DNA of 64,000 nucleotides from Curtobacterium sp. S6 (GTDB taxonomy: Bacteria > Actinomycetota > Actinomycetes > Actinomycetales > Micrococcaceae). Shown piece by piece: positions 36,193 to 45,739 of the stretch (positions within the stretch are counted from its first letter, which is position 1; each line of letters starts with the position of its first letter). Below the pieces are notes generated by a model. It made no database searches. It was not told where the DNA came from and saw nothing but the letters and a program-made list of their open reading frames with translations. The position numbers and the translations under genes were made by a program. The stretch spans positions 224,805 through 288,804 of the forward strand of contig NZ_KL537415.1 of NCBI RefSeq assembly GCF_000710345.2, in the 5' to 3' direction.

Positions 36193-37073
36193 GGTGTTTC
36201 TCCTTGTTGGTCGGCGACCAGGCGTTCAAAGTAGGTGCGCAGTTCCGCGTAGTCAGGCCGCGAACCGGTGATCAGTTCGAAGGCATCGACCGCCTGCCCC
36301 ACGGCCATGTAGCCACCGGGGAGCACGCGGCAGCCGAGCTGACGGCCACGCTTAATGAGGGCGGTCTCCTGCGGGAGATAGATGACGTCCGCGACCCAGA
36401 GTCCCGGGTGGAGGAGATCCAGGTCCAGCGGGGCGCCCGGATGGTGGTGCATGCCGATCGGCGTGGCGTTGATCAGGCCGGATGCCGCTGCGAGGGCCCG
36501 TGGCAGATCTTCGGCGGTCAACGCGACGACGCTTGCCTCCGGGAACTGACCGCTCAATTCCGTGGCCCGCTCGGCCGCGCGCTGCGGATCGACGTCGAAG
36601 AGAGACAGTTTTTCGGCCCCGCGAGACAGGACGGCGTAGGCGGTTGCAGACCCCGCTCCGCCGGTTCCCAACTGCACCACCGACGCGAGGTTCGCACCGG
36701 GAAGGCCGGCATCCAGGGCGCTCGCGAATCCTGAGAAGTCGGTGTTGTGGCCGATCAACCGGCCGTCGTCGACCACCACGGTGTTGACGGCGCCGAGGCG
36801 CGCGGCGTCGGGGGCGACCTCGTCGAGGTGCTCGATGATCGACTGTTTACAGGGGAACGTGATGTTGAATGCGCTGAAGCCCACGTCAACGGCGGTTTTC
36901 AGCAATTCGGGTGCTCGCTCGACGCCGTTGGGGATGGTGTCTAGATCGATGGGTCGGTAGATGTATCGCAACCCGAGCGTGTCCGCGGCTTTCTCGTGCA
37001 TCGGGGCACTGAGGGTTGCGGTGATCCCGCTACCGATCAGACCAACCACATATGACTCGCCGACGAGGCTCAT
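36189..37073 (-). CDS. aroE: shikimate/quinate dehydrogenase
   Basis: 294 aa. NAD(P)-linked interconversion of shikimate (or quinate) with the 3-dehydro compound. Motifs: GSGITATLSAPMHEKAAD, FNITFPCKQSIIEHLDE (catalytic Lys), GAVNTVV, GHNTDFSGF, QLGTGGAGSATAYAVLS (nucleotide loop), and GGYMAVGQAVDAFELITG. It precedes and overlaps qsuB, which makes it a catabolic QsuD-like enzyme rather than the biosynthetic AroE. Confidence 0.88.
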   Translation of the reverse strand: MSLVGESYVVGLIGSGITATLSAPMHEKAADTLGLRYIYRPIDLDTIPNGVERAPELLKTAVDVGFSAFNITFPCKQSIIEHLDEVAPDAARLGAVNTVVVDDGRLIGHNTDFSGFASALDAGLPGANLASVVQLGTGGAGSATAYAVLSRGAEKLSLFDVDPQRAAERATELSGQFPEASVVALTAEDLPRALAAASGLINATPIGMHHHPGAPLDLDLLHPGLWVADVIYLPQETALIKRGRQLGCRVLPGGYMAVGQAVDAFELITGSRPDYAELRTYFERLVADQQGETP

Positions 37074-37515
37074 GAAACTCCACTTCCCGGGTAGGTTACC
37101 TGCCTCTCACGGTACTCAACCCTCCCGACGCAGAACGCACCGCTGTTCGGATCGCGCACTTTTTGTGGATGGGCGCGGCTGCGCAGTGAGGGCTGCTCGG
37201 GGCGCGGAATCGAAGAGGATAAATCATTGCATAAGTATGTATATAAATGACCCCACTCGACTTCTATCCGGATAAACCTAAGCGACGCTAGGTTGCAGAG
37301 CATGCATGACGGTATCCGGTCGGGTGTCGACGCGTCGTGGTGTGCGATCACCGGAACGGCGCTGGTCCTGGGGAGGAAGCCGTGAATCATAGAGGCTTCG
37401 TGAAACCATTCGGCAAGGGGGATTTTTCTTGTTGCCGGGAAGGGGAAATGGGCTTATATTTATCCAGGTTTATTTCCTTTCATCGTTTCGATGACCTCCC
37501 CCTGAGGATTCACTC
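37074..37515. other. 442-base divergent intergenic region
   Basis: Separates the shikimate genes from the LGFP-SGNH gene. It has AT-rich stretches near 37225-37250 and 37450-37480 that suit promoters in the two directions. No gene, RNA or strong repeat is recognised. Confidence 0.35.
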
Positions 37516-39540
37516 GTGTCCCCTAAAAGGTTCATTTCGCCTGCCCTCGTGGCTCTCCTTGCCTTTGTGTCGTTGTTGGCTGGGCCCGTCGCGGGGCCGG
37601 CCGACGCCGCTACGCCGGCGGTCAAGGGCGCCATCGGCGGCCTCTATTACGGAAACTCCACCGCCCGGTCCACCCTCGGACAGCCGGTCAGTGGCGAGAT
37701 CGGTGGACCCAACGGGGCCGTGTACCAGGAATTCGCCAACGGGCGGATCTACTGGTCCCCGAGAACCCCGGCAATGTGGGTTCGCAACGGCGGTGTCCAC
37801 GACTATTACAAGGGACGTGGCGCGGTCGCTTCCGAATTCGGCATGCCCATGACACCGGTGACCTCTTACAGCCAAGGCACCAACGGTTGGTACTTGAAGA
37901 CCTATAACCCGAATACCCGCGGGTGGCACTGGATCACCTGGTCGAACGAGGCCGGGGCAATTCCGGTGAAGACCACCGGCGCCATCGGCTCCTACTGGGA
38001 GACGCACCTGAGCCAACTCGGGTATCCGTTGTCCGTCGAGGCCTGCAACGGCCCCATTTGCTCTCAAAAATTCTCGCGCGGCCAGGTCACGTGGTCTTCG
38101 GCCGCCGGAACCCACGTGGTCAAGAACGGCTTCAACGCCTACTACGACCGTCAGGGCGGCGTGAGCGGGGCCCTCGGTGGGGCCACCGTCGAAGAGTCGC
38201 CGCTCTCGGCGGGCGGTGCCCAGCAGACCTTCCTCGGCGCCGACGGCGCCCGACGCACAACGATCTGGCATCCCCACCAAGGACGAGTGGTGTTGATGAA
38301 GACCGACGGGGCGATCAATGGTCTGTGGCGGCAACTCGGGGCCGAAAACAGCGGTCTCGAATACCCGACGTCTTCGGAAATTCCCGGGCTGCCCTCGGGC
38401 GGGGTGTATGAAGACTTCGACGGCGGCAAAATCTATTGGTCCCCGGCCACCGGAACTCAGCCGATTCAATGGGGGCCGATCCTCAACGAATGGGCGCGCA
38501 ACGGCTACGAACGCGGCTCATGGGGCTACCCCACCTCCCCCTCATGGCAGACCAACGGCACGTGGATCCAAAACTTCCAGGGCGGTAGGGCTTCCCAGGC
38601 CCCGAATGGAACGGTCACGTGGACCCCTCGTGGGGCGAACGACGACGCCGACCTCGACAAGGCGATGGACCAGCTGGCCTCTGATGATGGATTTGGTTCC
38701 TCCGGTTCGGCTTTGTCGCAGGTATTCAGCGGTAGCACGAGCGCCCAGTACCGTCGGTACCCGGGCGGCGTGGTGGTTACGACGGCGCAATACGGGCCCG
38801 TGGCTATGGATACCCACGTCTTCGAGCTATGGCGGTCCAACGCGGGGCCGGAAGGACTGCCTCGTTCCGCGAAGCTGACGAATGGCAAGATCTACACGAC
38901 CTTTGAGAAGAACGCCCTGGCCTACTTCCCGGAGCGGGGCAACCTCGTGATGCGGACCGACACCGCGTTGAGCGCCGGCGACTCGTTCATCATCGGCGAC
39001 TCCCAGACCGCCAAGGGTGGATACAACTCGTGGGTGGTCGCCGGGATCAGGCAGGCCGGGTACCGGACCAACGCGGTCTATGCGATGGGCGGCATCGGCT
39101 TCACGGGAGACTTCAGCGGTATCGGATACGGCACGTACAGGGCCGGCGTCGTGGACAACTACTGGCAGCTGCCCGCGGGCGACCCGTCGGTGGTCTATAT
39201 CGGTGGCTCAGGCAACGACCAGTGGGTTTACAATAATCCGGCCGTCATCGCGGATATCCATACGACGCTCAGGAAGATCAAGCAGGCATACCCCAATTCG
39301 AAGATCGTGATGGCCTGCCCGATCACCAAACGCACGCCGGACCACAACGACCGTAATCAGCTCGCGGCCCTGGAGCTTCAGGCCGCCCGAGAGGAAGGCG
39401 TGCGCACGGTCGACGCCCGGTACTGGATCACGGATTTCCACGTGGAAAATCTGCTCTCGGACGGGATCCACATGACCCCGGCGGGAGACGCCGCCCTCGC
39501 GCCTCGCATGCGTGACGCATTCGCCGCGGCGACGAGGTAG
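37516..39540 (+). CDS. secreted LGFP-repeat protein with C-terminal SGNH hydrolase
   Basis: 674 aa. Signal peptide (residues 1-33, ending GPADAA), LGFP repeats to about residue 375 (VYQEFANGRIYWSP; QKFSRGQVTWSS; VYEDFDGGKIYWSP), a linker with one more repeat, then an SGNH/GDSL hydrolase domain from about 490. Catalytic blocks: FIIGDSQT (Ser), GGSGND (Gly/Asn), and SDGIHMTPAG (Asp-His). Likely deacylates or modifies a wall polysaccharide or lipid while held to the wall by the repeats. The GTG start has gagg eight bases upstream. The N-terminal half is paralogous to the protein at 28597. Confidence 0.9.
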   Translation: MSPKRFISPALVALLAFVSLLAGPVAGPADAATPAVKGAIGGLYYGNSTARSTLGQPVSGEIGGPNGAVYQEFANGRIYWSPRTPAMWVRNGGVHDYYKGRGAVASEFGMPMTPVTSYSQGTNGWYLKTYNPNTRGWHWITWSNEAGAIPVKTTGAIGSYWETHLSQLGYPLSVEACNGPICSQKFSRGQVTWSSAAGTHVVKNGFNAYYDRQGGVSGALGGATVEESPLSAGGAQQTFLGADGARRTTIWHPHQGRVVLMKTDGAINGLWRQLGAENSGLEYPTSSEIPGLPSGGVYEDFDGGKIYWSPATGTQPIQWGPILNEWARNGYERGSWGYPTSPSWQTNGTWIQNFQGGRASQAPNGTVTWTPRGANDDADLDKAMDQLASDDGFGSSGSALSQVFSGSTSAQYRRYPGGVVVTTAQYGPVAMDTHVFELWRSNAGPEGLPRSAKLTNGKIYTTFEKNALAYFPERGNLVMRTDTALSAGDSFIIGDSQTAKGGYNSWVVAGIRQAGYRTNAVYAMGGIGFTGDFSGIGYGTYRAGVVDNYWQLPAGDPSVVYIGGSGNDQWVYNNPAVIADIHTTLRKIKQAYPNSKIVMACPITKRTPDHNDRNQLAALELQAAREEGVRTVDARYWITDFHVENLLSDGIHMTPAGDAALAPRMRDAFAAATR

Positions 39541-39576
39541 CCCGACGCGGCGGTCCTGGCCGGGGCAAGGCACCGC

Positions 39577-41205
39577 TCAGGACGGTGTCGAACCGTTGTA
39601 TGTCTCTTCGCCGCCCAGATATGTGGCGAGGATATCGATGTCGACGATCGAGTCCGCGGTCAGGGGGTTGTCGGAGAGCACCACGAAGTCTGCGTTGAAC
39701 CCCTCGGCGAGTTGACCTCGCGACTCCGCGAATCCCGTGGCGGCCGCGGCGTTGACCGTGTACGTCGAGAGCGCCTCGTACGGGGTCATGCGCTCGTTTG
39801 GCCCCAGGACCCGACCGCCGTCGGTCAGGCGATCCACCGCACGCTGCATGCCCAACAGGGGTCGACCATCCGCGACGGGCCTGTCCGAGCTGCCCGCAAC
39901 ACAGACGCCCGCGGTGGTCAGGCTCCGGCCCCGATACAGCCATCCAGCTTTGTCGGGACCCACCAGCATGCCGATATGGTCGCCCTGAGAACCGACGAAC
40001 ACCGCCTGCGGAGTCACCGCGATGCCCAGATCGGACAGCCTCCTCACCTGATCCGGGCTCGTGAGCCCAGCGTGTTCGATCCGGTTCGGGAACCGCCTCT
40101 TTCCGTAAGCCTCCTGGCACTCTTCGATGACGTCCATGGCCAGATCCACGGCGCGGTCGCCAATGGCGTGCAGGGCCAAAGACCATCCAGCGCGGTACGC
40201 CGAGGCGGCGACCTCGTGGAGCCGCTCCGGCGCGATCAGAAAGTCACCACGGGAATGACTCCCGCCGCAGAGAGCGTCGTGCATCGCCGCGGTCTCGCCC
40301 AACAGTGAGCCGTCGGAGAAGATCTTCACCGGGCCGATGCTCAGCCGATCATCTCCGGAGCCCGTCCGTATGCCGAGGTCGAGGCCCGTACGCCCCGATT
40401 CTCCGCGGGCGTGAGGCAGGTCGCGAAGGGTGTCCATAACGGGCATCACCTGGGCGCGTGCGTGCAGCCTCCCGGAGTCCAAGGCCGATTGGTAGGCGGC
40501 GAACTCCGCGGGAGAATGGCCGATCCAGCCGAGCCCGATGCCGGCGTCCGTGAAGCTGGTGATCCCCTCGCTCGCGTACCGCGACGTGGCGAGATCGAGG
40601 CTGGCGACGATCTCCTCTTCCGGGAACGGTTTCACCAGATCCTGGATGATTTCCTGGGCGTTCTCGTCGACCAAACCGGTAGGGCGGCCGGCGTCGTCCA
40701 CCCGGATGCCGGATCCGTCGGGAGAGCCCGGCGACCGATCGAAGTACCCGGCGCGCCGTAGCGCCTCGGTGTTGGTGGTCAGGGCGTGACCCGAGGTGTG
40801 CCGTACATAGAGCGGGCGACCGTCGGAGGCCTCATCCAGCCGGGAGATCTCTCGCTCGCCGGTGAGCTCGGAAGGGGACAAGCCCGTGCCGAGGATCCAA
40901 GCATCCGGTGCCAACGACGCGGCGTGGTCGCGGATGCGCTCGCAGACCTCACCCCACGATGCCGCGCCGGCGCAGTCCAGGCCGAGCAGGGTCTGACCGA
41001 ACCACACGGTGTGACAGTGTGCGTCGATGAATCCGGGGACCACGGTCGCGCCGCCGCAAGAGACGGTCCGCGCGGCGTCGAATCCCTCGATCTCTTCATC
41101 GAATCCGATGACTTTCCCGTTCCACACGCCCATGGACCGGGCCGTGGTGCGCTCCGAATTCATCGTGACGATGGTGGCGTCGGTGATCAGTAGGTCGAGT
41201 CTCAT
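39577..41205 (-). CDS. metal-dependent amidohydrolase (YtcJ-like)
   Basis: 542 aa, amidohydrolase superfamily. DITDATI-type beta-sandwich start (LLITDATIVTMN), metal site PGFIDAHCH about residue 60, GTGLSPSELTGER, SLALHAIGDRAVDLAMD (His ligand) about residue 345, IEHAGL, and GSSDRPVADGRPLLG near residue 450. Relatives deformylate N-substituted formamides or cleave other amides. It is the last gene of a three-gene operon and overlaps the M20 hydrolase by 4 bases. Confidence 0.85.
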   Translation of the reverse strand: MRLDLLITDATIVTMNSERTTARSMGVWNGKVIGFDEEIEGFDAARTVSCGGATVVPGFIDAHCHTVWFGQTLLGLDCAGAASWGEVCERIRDHAASLAPDAWILGTGLSPSELTGEREISRLDEASDGRPLYVRHTSGHALTTNTEALRRAGYFDRSPGSPDGSGIRVDDAGRPTGLVDENAQEIIQDLVKPFPEEEIVASLDLATSRYASEGITSFTDAGIGLGWIGHSPAEFAAYQSALDSGRLHARAQVMPVMDTLRDLPHARGESGRTGLDLGIRTGSGDDRLSIGPVKIFSDGSLLGETAAMHDALCGGSHSRGDFLIAPERLHEVAASAYRAGWSLALHAIGDRAVDLAMDVIEECQEAYGKRRFPNRIEHAGLTSPDQVRRLSDLGIAVTPQAVFVGSQGDHIGMLVGPDKAGWLYRGRSLTTAGVCVAGSSDRPVADGRPLLGMQRAVDRLTDGGRVLGPNERMTPYEALSTYTVNAAAATGFAESRGQLAEGFNADFVVLSDNPLTADSIVDIDILATYLGGEETYNGSTPS

Positions 41206-42557
41206 GCGCCGACTCCTCGGGGCTGTCCCTCGTCGTCGAGGGGGTTCGAGGTCATGGTGGACAGGGTTCGGGTCAGCATCGACAGACCAGCCACCATATC
41301 GGCGTCGTGGGTGAACTCGAGCTCGTTATGCGAGATGCCGTCCTTTGAAGGAACGAAGAGCATCACGGTGGGCAGGACGTCCTTGACGTTCGTGGAGTCG
41401 TGGCCCGCCCGCGTTTGGGTGCGGACGAACGTCAGGTTGAGGCTGCTGGCGACGTGCTCGGCGAGATCCACGCCGGCGTCCGTGTAAGCCTGCTCGGTCC
41501 ACGCGTGCGAATCTCGAAGTTCGATGTCGACGGCGGCGCGGCGCTCGATGTCGGCCAGCGCGTTTCGGAATTCGTCGTCAGCGGCTTGGAGCACGGCCTC
41601 GTCGCCGCATCTCAGGTCCACGAGCAACTCGGCACCCTGGGCAACGACGACCGGCGAATTCGGTATGACGTTCAGCTGACCGCACGAGGTCACCAGCGGC
41701 TGGTCGGCGGTCGTGTATTTCTCGCCGATCCTCCTCATCTCGGTGACGATGAGGGCCGCTCCGTACAGGGCGTCGTGCCGGTCCTCCAGCAGGCTGGAGC
41801 CGGTGTGGGACTGGAATCCGTGGACGGCGACCTCGTATTTTCGGGCGCCCCACGTCTTGTCGACCACCCCGATGGTGATCCCCTGGGCGTCCATGTCCTT
41901 GCCCTGTTCGATGTGAATCTCGGCGTAGCTGTGGATCGTGGGCAGGTCCGCCGGCGGATCCGTCGGAAGCTCCATGGCGCGCAACGCTTCCCGCACCGAG
42001 ACGCCTGCGGCATCGCACACTGCCAGCATGTCCTCGGCGCTCGCCTTGCCGGTGAATACCGAACTTCCCATCATTGATGGCTTGAAGCGGCTGCCTTCTT
42101 CGTTGAACCAATTGACCACGGCGACGTTCAGCGGAACCTCCGCAGATCCGGCCGGTGTGCCCTCGGCGGCCCCCGCGTCGTGGGTGCTGCCCTCCGACGT
42201 CTCATAGCGTTCCGCCGCCACCCGGGCGCAGGCGTGCGCGCCGCTCAGGACGCCATAGGCCCCGTCGAAACGTCCCCCGAAAGGTTGCGAATCCAGGTGC
42301 GAGCCGACCAGGACGTAGGGCCGCCCAGGGTAGATCTCCCAGAGCCCGAACTGGTTGCCGATCTCGTCGTAGACGACCCGGGCACCGTACCCCTCCAATA
42401 GGCCGTGGAACCAATGCCGATTCGCCATGTCCGCGGGAGTTCCGGCCTCGCGATGGACCCCGCCGGCCGGCGTCGCACCGTGGGTGCTCATGGATCGGAA
42501 ATCGGCGAGAAAGCGTTCGTCGGTGAGTTCGCTGAGGGAGGGGAAGACGGTGTGCAT
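41202..42557 (-). CDS. M20-family amidase (N-carbamoyl-amino-acid hydrolase / allantoate amidohydrolase type)
   Basis: A 451-aa zinc hydrolase with the family motifs VLVGSHLDSQPFGGRFDGAYG about residue 85, NWFNEEGSRFKPSMMGS about residue 145, EIHIEQG about residue 210, and AGHDSTNVKDVLPTVMLFVPS near residue 385. Splits N-carbamoyl amino acids or ureides. Lying between an MHS transporter gene and an amidohydrolase gene, under a PucR-type regulator, it suggests use of a ureide, hydantoin or acylated amino acid. Confidence 0.87.
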   Translation of the reverse strand: MHTVFPSLSELTDERFLADFRSMSTHGATPAGGVHREAGTPADMANRHWFHGLLEGYGARVVYDEIGNQFGLWEIYPGRPYVLVGSHLDSQPFGGRFDGAYGVLSGAHACARVAAERYETSEGSTHDAGAAEGTPAGSAEVPLNVAVVNWFNEEGSRFKPSMMGSSVFTGKASAEDMLAVCDAAGVSVREALRAMELPTDPPADLPTIHSYAEIHIEQGKDMDAQGITIGVVDKTWGARKYEVAVHGFQSHTGSSLLEDRHDALYGAALIVTEMRRIGEKYTTADQPLVTSCGQLNVIPNSPVVVAQGAELLVDLRCGDEAVLQAADDEFRNALADIERRAAVDIELRDSHAWTEQAYTDAGVDLAEHVASSLNLTFVRTQTRAGHDSTNVKDVLPTVMLFVPSKDGISHNELEFTHDADMVAGLSMLTRTLSTMTSNPLDDEGQPRGVGA

Positions 42558-42585
42558 GTGTTCCTTTCGGTGGGAAGGTGCGGTA

Positions 42586-43929
42586 TCAGTGTCGGTAGCC
42601 GGTGATCTTTTGACTCAAGCGGGGTGCGACGGCGCCGCACACCGCAGAAATCGCCGAGATCACGGCCAGCAAAGTCGCCGCCGGCCACCAGGCGTTGTCC
42701 GCGAGGGCCACCACTCCGGTCGCGGCGAACGGGACGAACCCCGCGACCACACCCGAAAGGTTCTGAGCCATCGCCATCCCGGACAGCCGCGTGGTCAGGG
42801 GGAAGAGCGCGCTGAGCACGGCGCCAGAGGTCGCGTAGGGGAAGGAGAGCGCCGCGACACCCAAGGTCATGCCGAGCACCACGAGCACCGGCTCGCGGGT
42901 GCCGACCAGCAGAAAGCTCGGGAAGGCACACACGATCGACACGACGCCGCCCCAGACGATCACCTTGCTGGCGCCGAAACGGGAGCCGAGACGGCCTCCG
43001 GTCACGAGAACCAGGACCTCGACCACGGCCGCGAAAATCGATCCAAAGAGCAACAGGCTGGGGGACAAGCCGAGGTGCTGCTTGCCGTAGGAGACCACAA
43101 ACGTGGTGATCAGGTAGAACCCACCGATGCCCAGAAGAGCGGCCCCCGCCCCGACCAGGATCTGAATCCACGACTTCTTCCAGGCCGTGCGCATCGGGGC
43201 CGGCTCGGCCTGCCCCGATTCCTTGATCGCCAGGAAAGCGGGCGACTCGTCGAGGCGTCGGCGCATGATCACGGCGAGGAGGAGTAACGGGATGGCCGCC
43301 AGGAAAGGTATGCGCCACCCGAAGGAGTCGAAGTTCTCCTGGCTCAGCAGCGTCGTGACGAGAAAAAACCCACCCGAGGCGAGGATGGTCCCAATGGGGG
43401 AGCCGATCTGCGGGATGGCGGCGAGCTTGGCTTTGCTCTGTGGAGGCGCGTTTTCGATCGCGATGGTCATGGCACCCGACCACTCACCGCCGACGAAGAT
43501 CCCCTGAAGGAACCGGAGGATCACGAGGGTCAGGGGCGCGGCCACTCCGATCGTCGCGTAGGTCGGGAGGAGACCGATGATCGCCGTGGCCGCTCCGATG
43601 CCCACCACGGTGATCATCATGACGGTCTTGCGGCCGATTTTGTCACCGACGGATCCGAAGATCACGCCTCCGAGGGGGCGCGCGAGGAAGCCGACCGCCA
43701 GCGTCGCGAAAGAGCTCAGTTGCGCGGCGACGGCGTTCTCGTTCGTGAAGAACTGAATATTGAAGACCAAAGCGGCGGCCGTATTGAAAAGGAAGAAGTC
43801 ATACCACTCCAGGGCGGTGCCGATGAGCGCCCCGAAGGTGACCTTTCGGGCTTCGGCGGGGGAAAGGGACGTGGCGTACTCGCCTTCGTCCTCCACGGGG
43901 AGGTTCGCGACGTCGTGGGGTGCAGTCAT
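42586..43929 (-). CDS. MHS-family transporter, first gene of amidohydrolase operon
   Basis: 447 aa, 12 membrane helices. LEWYDFFLFNTAAALVF, RPLGGVIFGSVGDKIGRK and GGEWSGAMTIAIENAP identify the MHS branch. It is 28 bases from the M20 hydrolase gene and probably imports the operon's substrate. Divergent from the PucR gene, with about 100 bases of shared promoter region. Confidence 0.87.
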   Translation of the reverse strand: MTAPHDVANLPVEDEGEYATSLSPAEARKVTFGALIGTALEWYDFFLFNTAAALVFNIQFFTNENAVAAQLSSFATLAVGFLARPLGGVIFGSVGDKIGRKTVMMITVVGIGAATAIIGLLPTYATIGVAAPLTLVILRFLQGIFVGGEWSGAMTIAIENAPPQSKAKLAAIPQIGSPIGTILASGGFFLVTTLLSQENFDSFGWRIPFLAAIPLLLLAVIMRRRLDESPAFLAIKESGQAEPAPMRTAWKKSWIQILVGAGAALLGIGGFYLITTFVVSYGKQHLGLSPSLLLFGSIFAAVVEVLVLVTGGRLGSRFGASKVIVWGGVVSIVCAFPSFLLVGTREPVLVVLGMTLGVAALSFPYATSGAVLSALFPLTTRLSGMAMAQNLSGVVAGFVPFAATGVVALADNAWWPAATLLAVISAISAVCGAVAPRLSQKITGYRH

Positions 43930-44033
43930 GTCCTGTCCTGGGTCCGGAATCGGATAATAGTGATCAGTATCTCAGGTGGAAAAGCCCACTGAAAGATCCA
44001 TATGTCGCGAAATTCCCCGGATATCATGTGCAG

Positions 44034-45152
44034 ATGACCAATTCACGCAGGGATCACGTCATCGAGGAGCTACGCGCTCGCGTCGAGGGATCGGTTGAGA
44101 CCTACGTCGGCAGAGTCTTGGAATTACAGGATTATCGCGACGGTTTGGTGGAAGAATCCGATATCCGACAGACCGCCAGGACGAGCTTCGACGCTCTCAT
44201 TCATCAGGTCTTCACGCGCGACCCGTCCGGCTCCGAGCCTTTGGAAGAGACCGCGCGGGACCTGGTATCTCGGCGTCACAACCAGGGTGTTCACCTGGAT
44301 CCGCTTCTGACGGCCGTGCGCCTGGACTTCACGGTGCTGTGGGAGCTGTTACGTAGCATCTGCGATCCGGACGACGTCGACCTCGTCGTGGATCTTGCCG
44401 AGCCCCTCTGGCGCGCCGTTGAGGACTACGCGAACGGCGTCTATCGGGCCTACCTCGAACAGACCGAGCGGCAGGTGCGCGAGGAATCTGTGTTGCGCCA
44501 GGAATATCTGGTCCAGGCCCTCCACCGCGACGCCTCGGTCGAAACGATTCATCAGGTATCGCGGATCCTGGGGTTTGAGGTGACGGAGAGCCTTGTTCTC
44601 TGTGTTGCCGCGGGCGGGCTGGGTCGCGGATTGCAAAAGGTTATGTCCCAGGCGCTTCATCTGTTGCGCCCAGCCCATCTGGTCAACGTCGACGGGTATG
44701 CCGTGCTGATCTTTCCCGCCCGATGCGACGACCTCCGTCAGCAAGTCGCCGAGGTTCCGTGCGCGGTCGTGGGCCCGGTCCGGGGCTTGGGCGGAGCCCG
44801 AGCGCAGATGCGCCTGGCACAGAGAATTGCCGAGGTCGTCAGCGGGGAGGATACGGCCCTGACCCCGGAACTTGCCTGGCCGCGCATCGCGCGTTCGGCC
44901 CTCGAGGATGTGGGTCTGGGGCTCCGGGAGGCCATCGCGTCCGGGATGAGCGGGGCGCGGGAAGGGGAAGCCGAGCGTATTGAGGCAACGGTCCGGCGAT
45001 TCCTGGATCTCGGATCGGTGGCCGAAGTGGCCAAATCCATCCCATGTCACCGCAATACGGTGCAGAATCACCTCAACAGATTCCGCGACATGACCGGCAT
45101 CGATCTGGGGGTGCCAAGTCAGGCGGCCCGGGTGGTGTTGGCGTGGGGGTAG
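44034..45152 (+). CDS. PucR/CdaR-type transcriptional regulator
   Basis: 372 aa. The C-terminal HTH_30 domain (VRRFLDLGSVAEVAKSIPCH then RNTVQNHLNRFRDMTG) is diagnostic of the PucR family. The middle part is a GGDEF-like CdaR module, and the N-terminal ~170 residues are helical and probably sense a ligand. ATG 44034 is chosen over a longer open frame from 43920 that would run through the promoter region. It is divergently placed from the transporter-hydrolase operon and likely regulates it in response to its substrate. Confidence 0.82.
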   Translation: MTNSRRDHVIEELRARVEGSVETYVGRVLELQDYRDGLVEESDIRQTARTSFDALIHQVFTRDPSGSEPLEETARDLVSRRHNQGVHLDPLLTAVRLDFTVLWELLRSICDPDDVDLVVDLAEPLWRAVEDYANGVYRAYLEQTERQVREESVLRQEYLVQALHRDASVETIHQVSRILGFEVTESLVLCVAAGGLGRGLQKVMSQALHLLRPAHLVNVDGYAVLIFPARCDDLRQQVAEVPCAVVGPVRGLGGARAQMRLAQRIAEVVSGEDTALTPELAWPRIARSALEDVGLGLREAIASGMSGAREGEAERIEATVRRFLDLGSVAEVAKSIPCHRNTVQNHLNRFRDMTGIDLGVPSQAARVVLAWG

Positions 45153-45295
45153 TCCTTCCGCGAACCCGGCGGGCGAGGTGGATTCGCTCGTTTCTGGTGA
45201 CCTCCAAGGCAAAGACCGACCCCGAGCGTCCGTCGGAAACGGTGCTCGAGGCCCGGTCTCGATGAAAGTCGCGGCGCAGAAGCGCCCCTGAGCGG

Positions 45296-45736
45296 TTAGA
45301 GGATGGCGGAAACCCCGTCGCGAATCGCCTGAATGTCCACCGTGCCTGGGCACTCGGTGGAGACCACAAAGTTGTGGGGGACTATCTGAGACTGCGGGTC
45401 CATCCCATACGTGCGGCAGATGGTTGCGCACAGGTTGATGGACTGGTTGTAGGTGTCTTGGGTGGGGGCCCGGTAGGGATCGGCCGAGTGCTCGATGCCG
45501 ATGCTTCTCAGATTGAAATTCCAATCCCCGGCGTGCCAGGCGGTATCGGCTTCGGCGACGAACTGGTGGACCTCGCCTTCGCCGATTCCGTAATGGGCGC
45601 TGACACCCGAGTTCGGATCCGTGAACGTGGTGTCCGCGGCCGCCAGGTTCCCGACGATGTAGTGGATGACGATGCGATCGATGGCGGTGCCTTCTCGACC
45701 GGGGCTGTAATTCGGTGAACCGATCTGAACTGCCAT
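45296..45736 (-). CDS. N-acetylmuramoyl-L-alanine amidase (amidase_2/PGRP fold)
   Basis: 146 aa, a complete amidase_2 domain without its own signal peptide. Zinc ligands: His25 (RIVIHYIVG), a second His in IVPHNFVVSTECPGT and the Cys of that motif. HYGIGEGEVHQFVAEADTAW and NLRSIGIEHSADPY are typical. It cleaves the stem peptide from muramic acid. It has its own ribosome site (aagggg). Six bases upstream in the same frame, after one TAA codon, ends an ORF encoding a Tat signal peptide. The enzyme may be exported by readthrough, or be intracellular and endolysin-like. Confidence 0.85.
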   Translation of the reverse strand: MAVQIGSPNYSPGREGTAIDRIVIHYIVGNLAAADTTFTDPNSGVSAHYGIGEGEVHQFVAEADTAWHAGDWNFNLRSIGIEHSADPYRAPTQDTYNQSINLCATICRTYGMDPQSQIVPHNFVVSTECPGTVDIQAIRDGVSAIL

Positions 45737-45739
45737 GGT

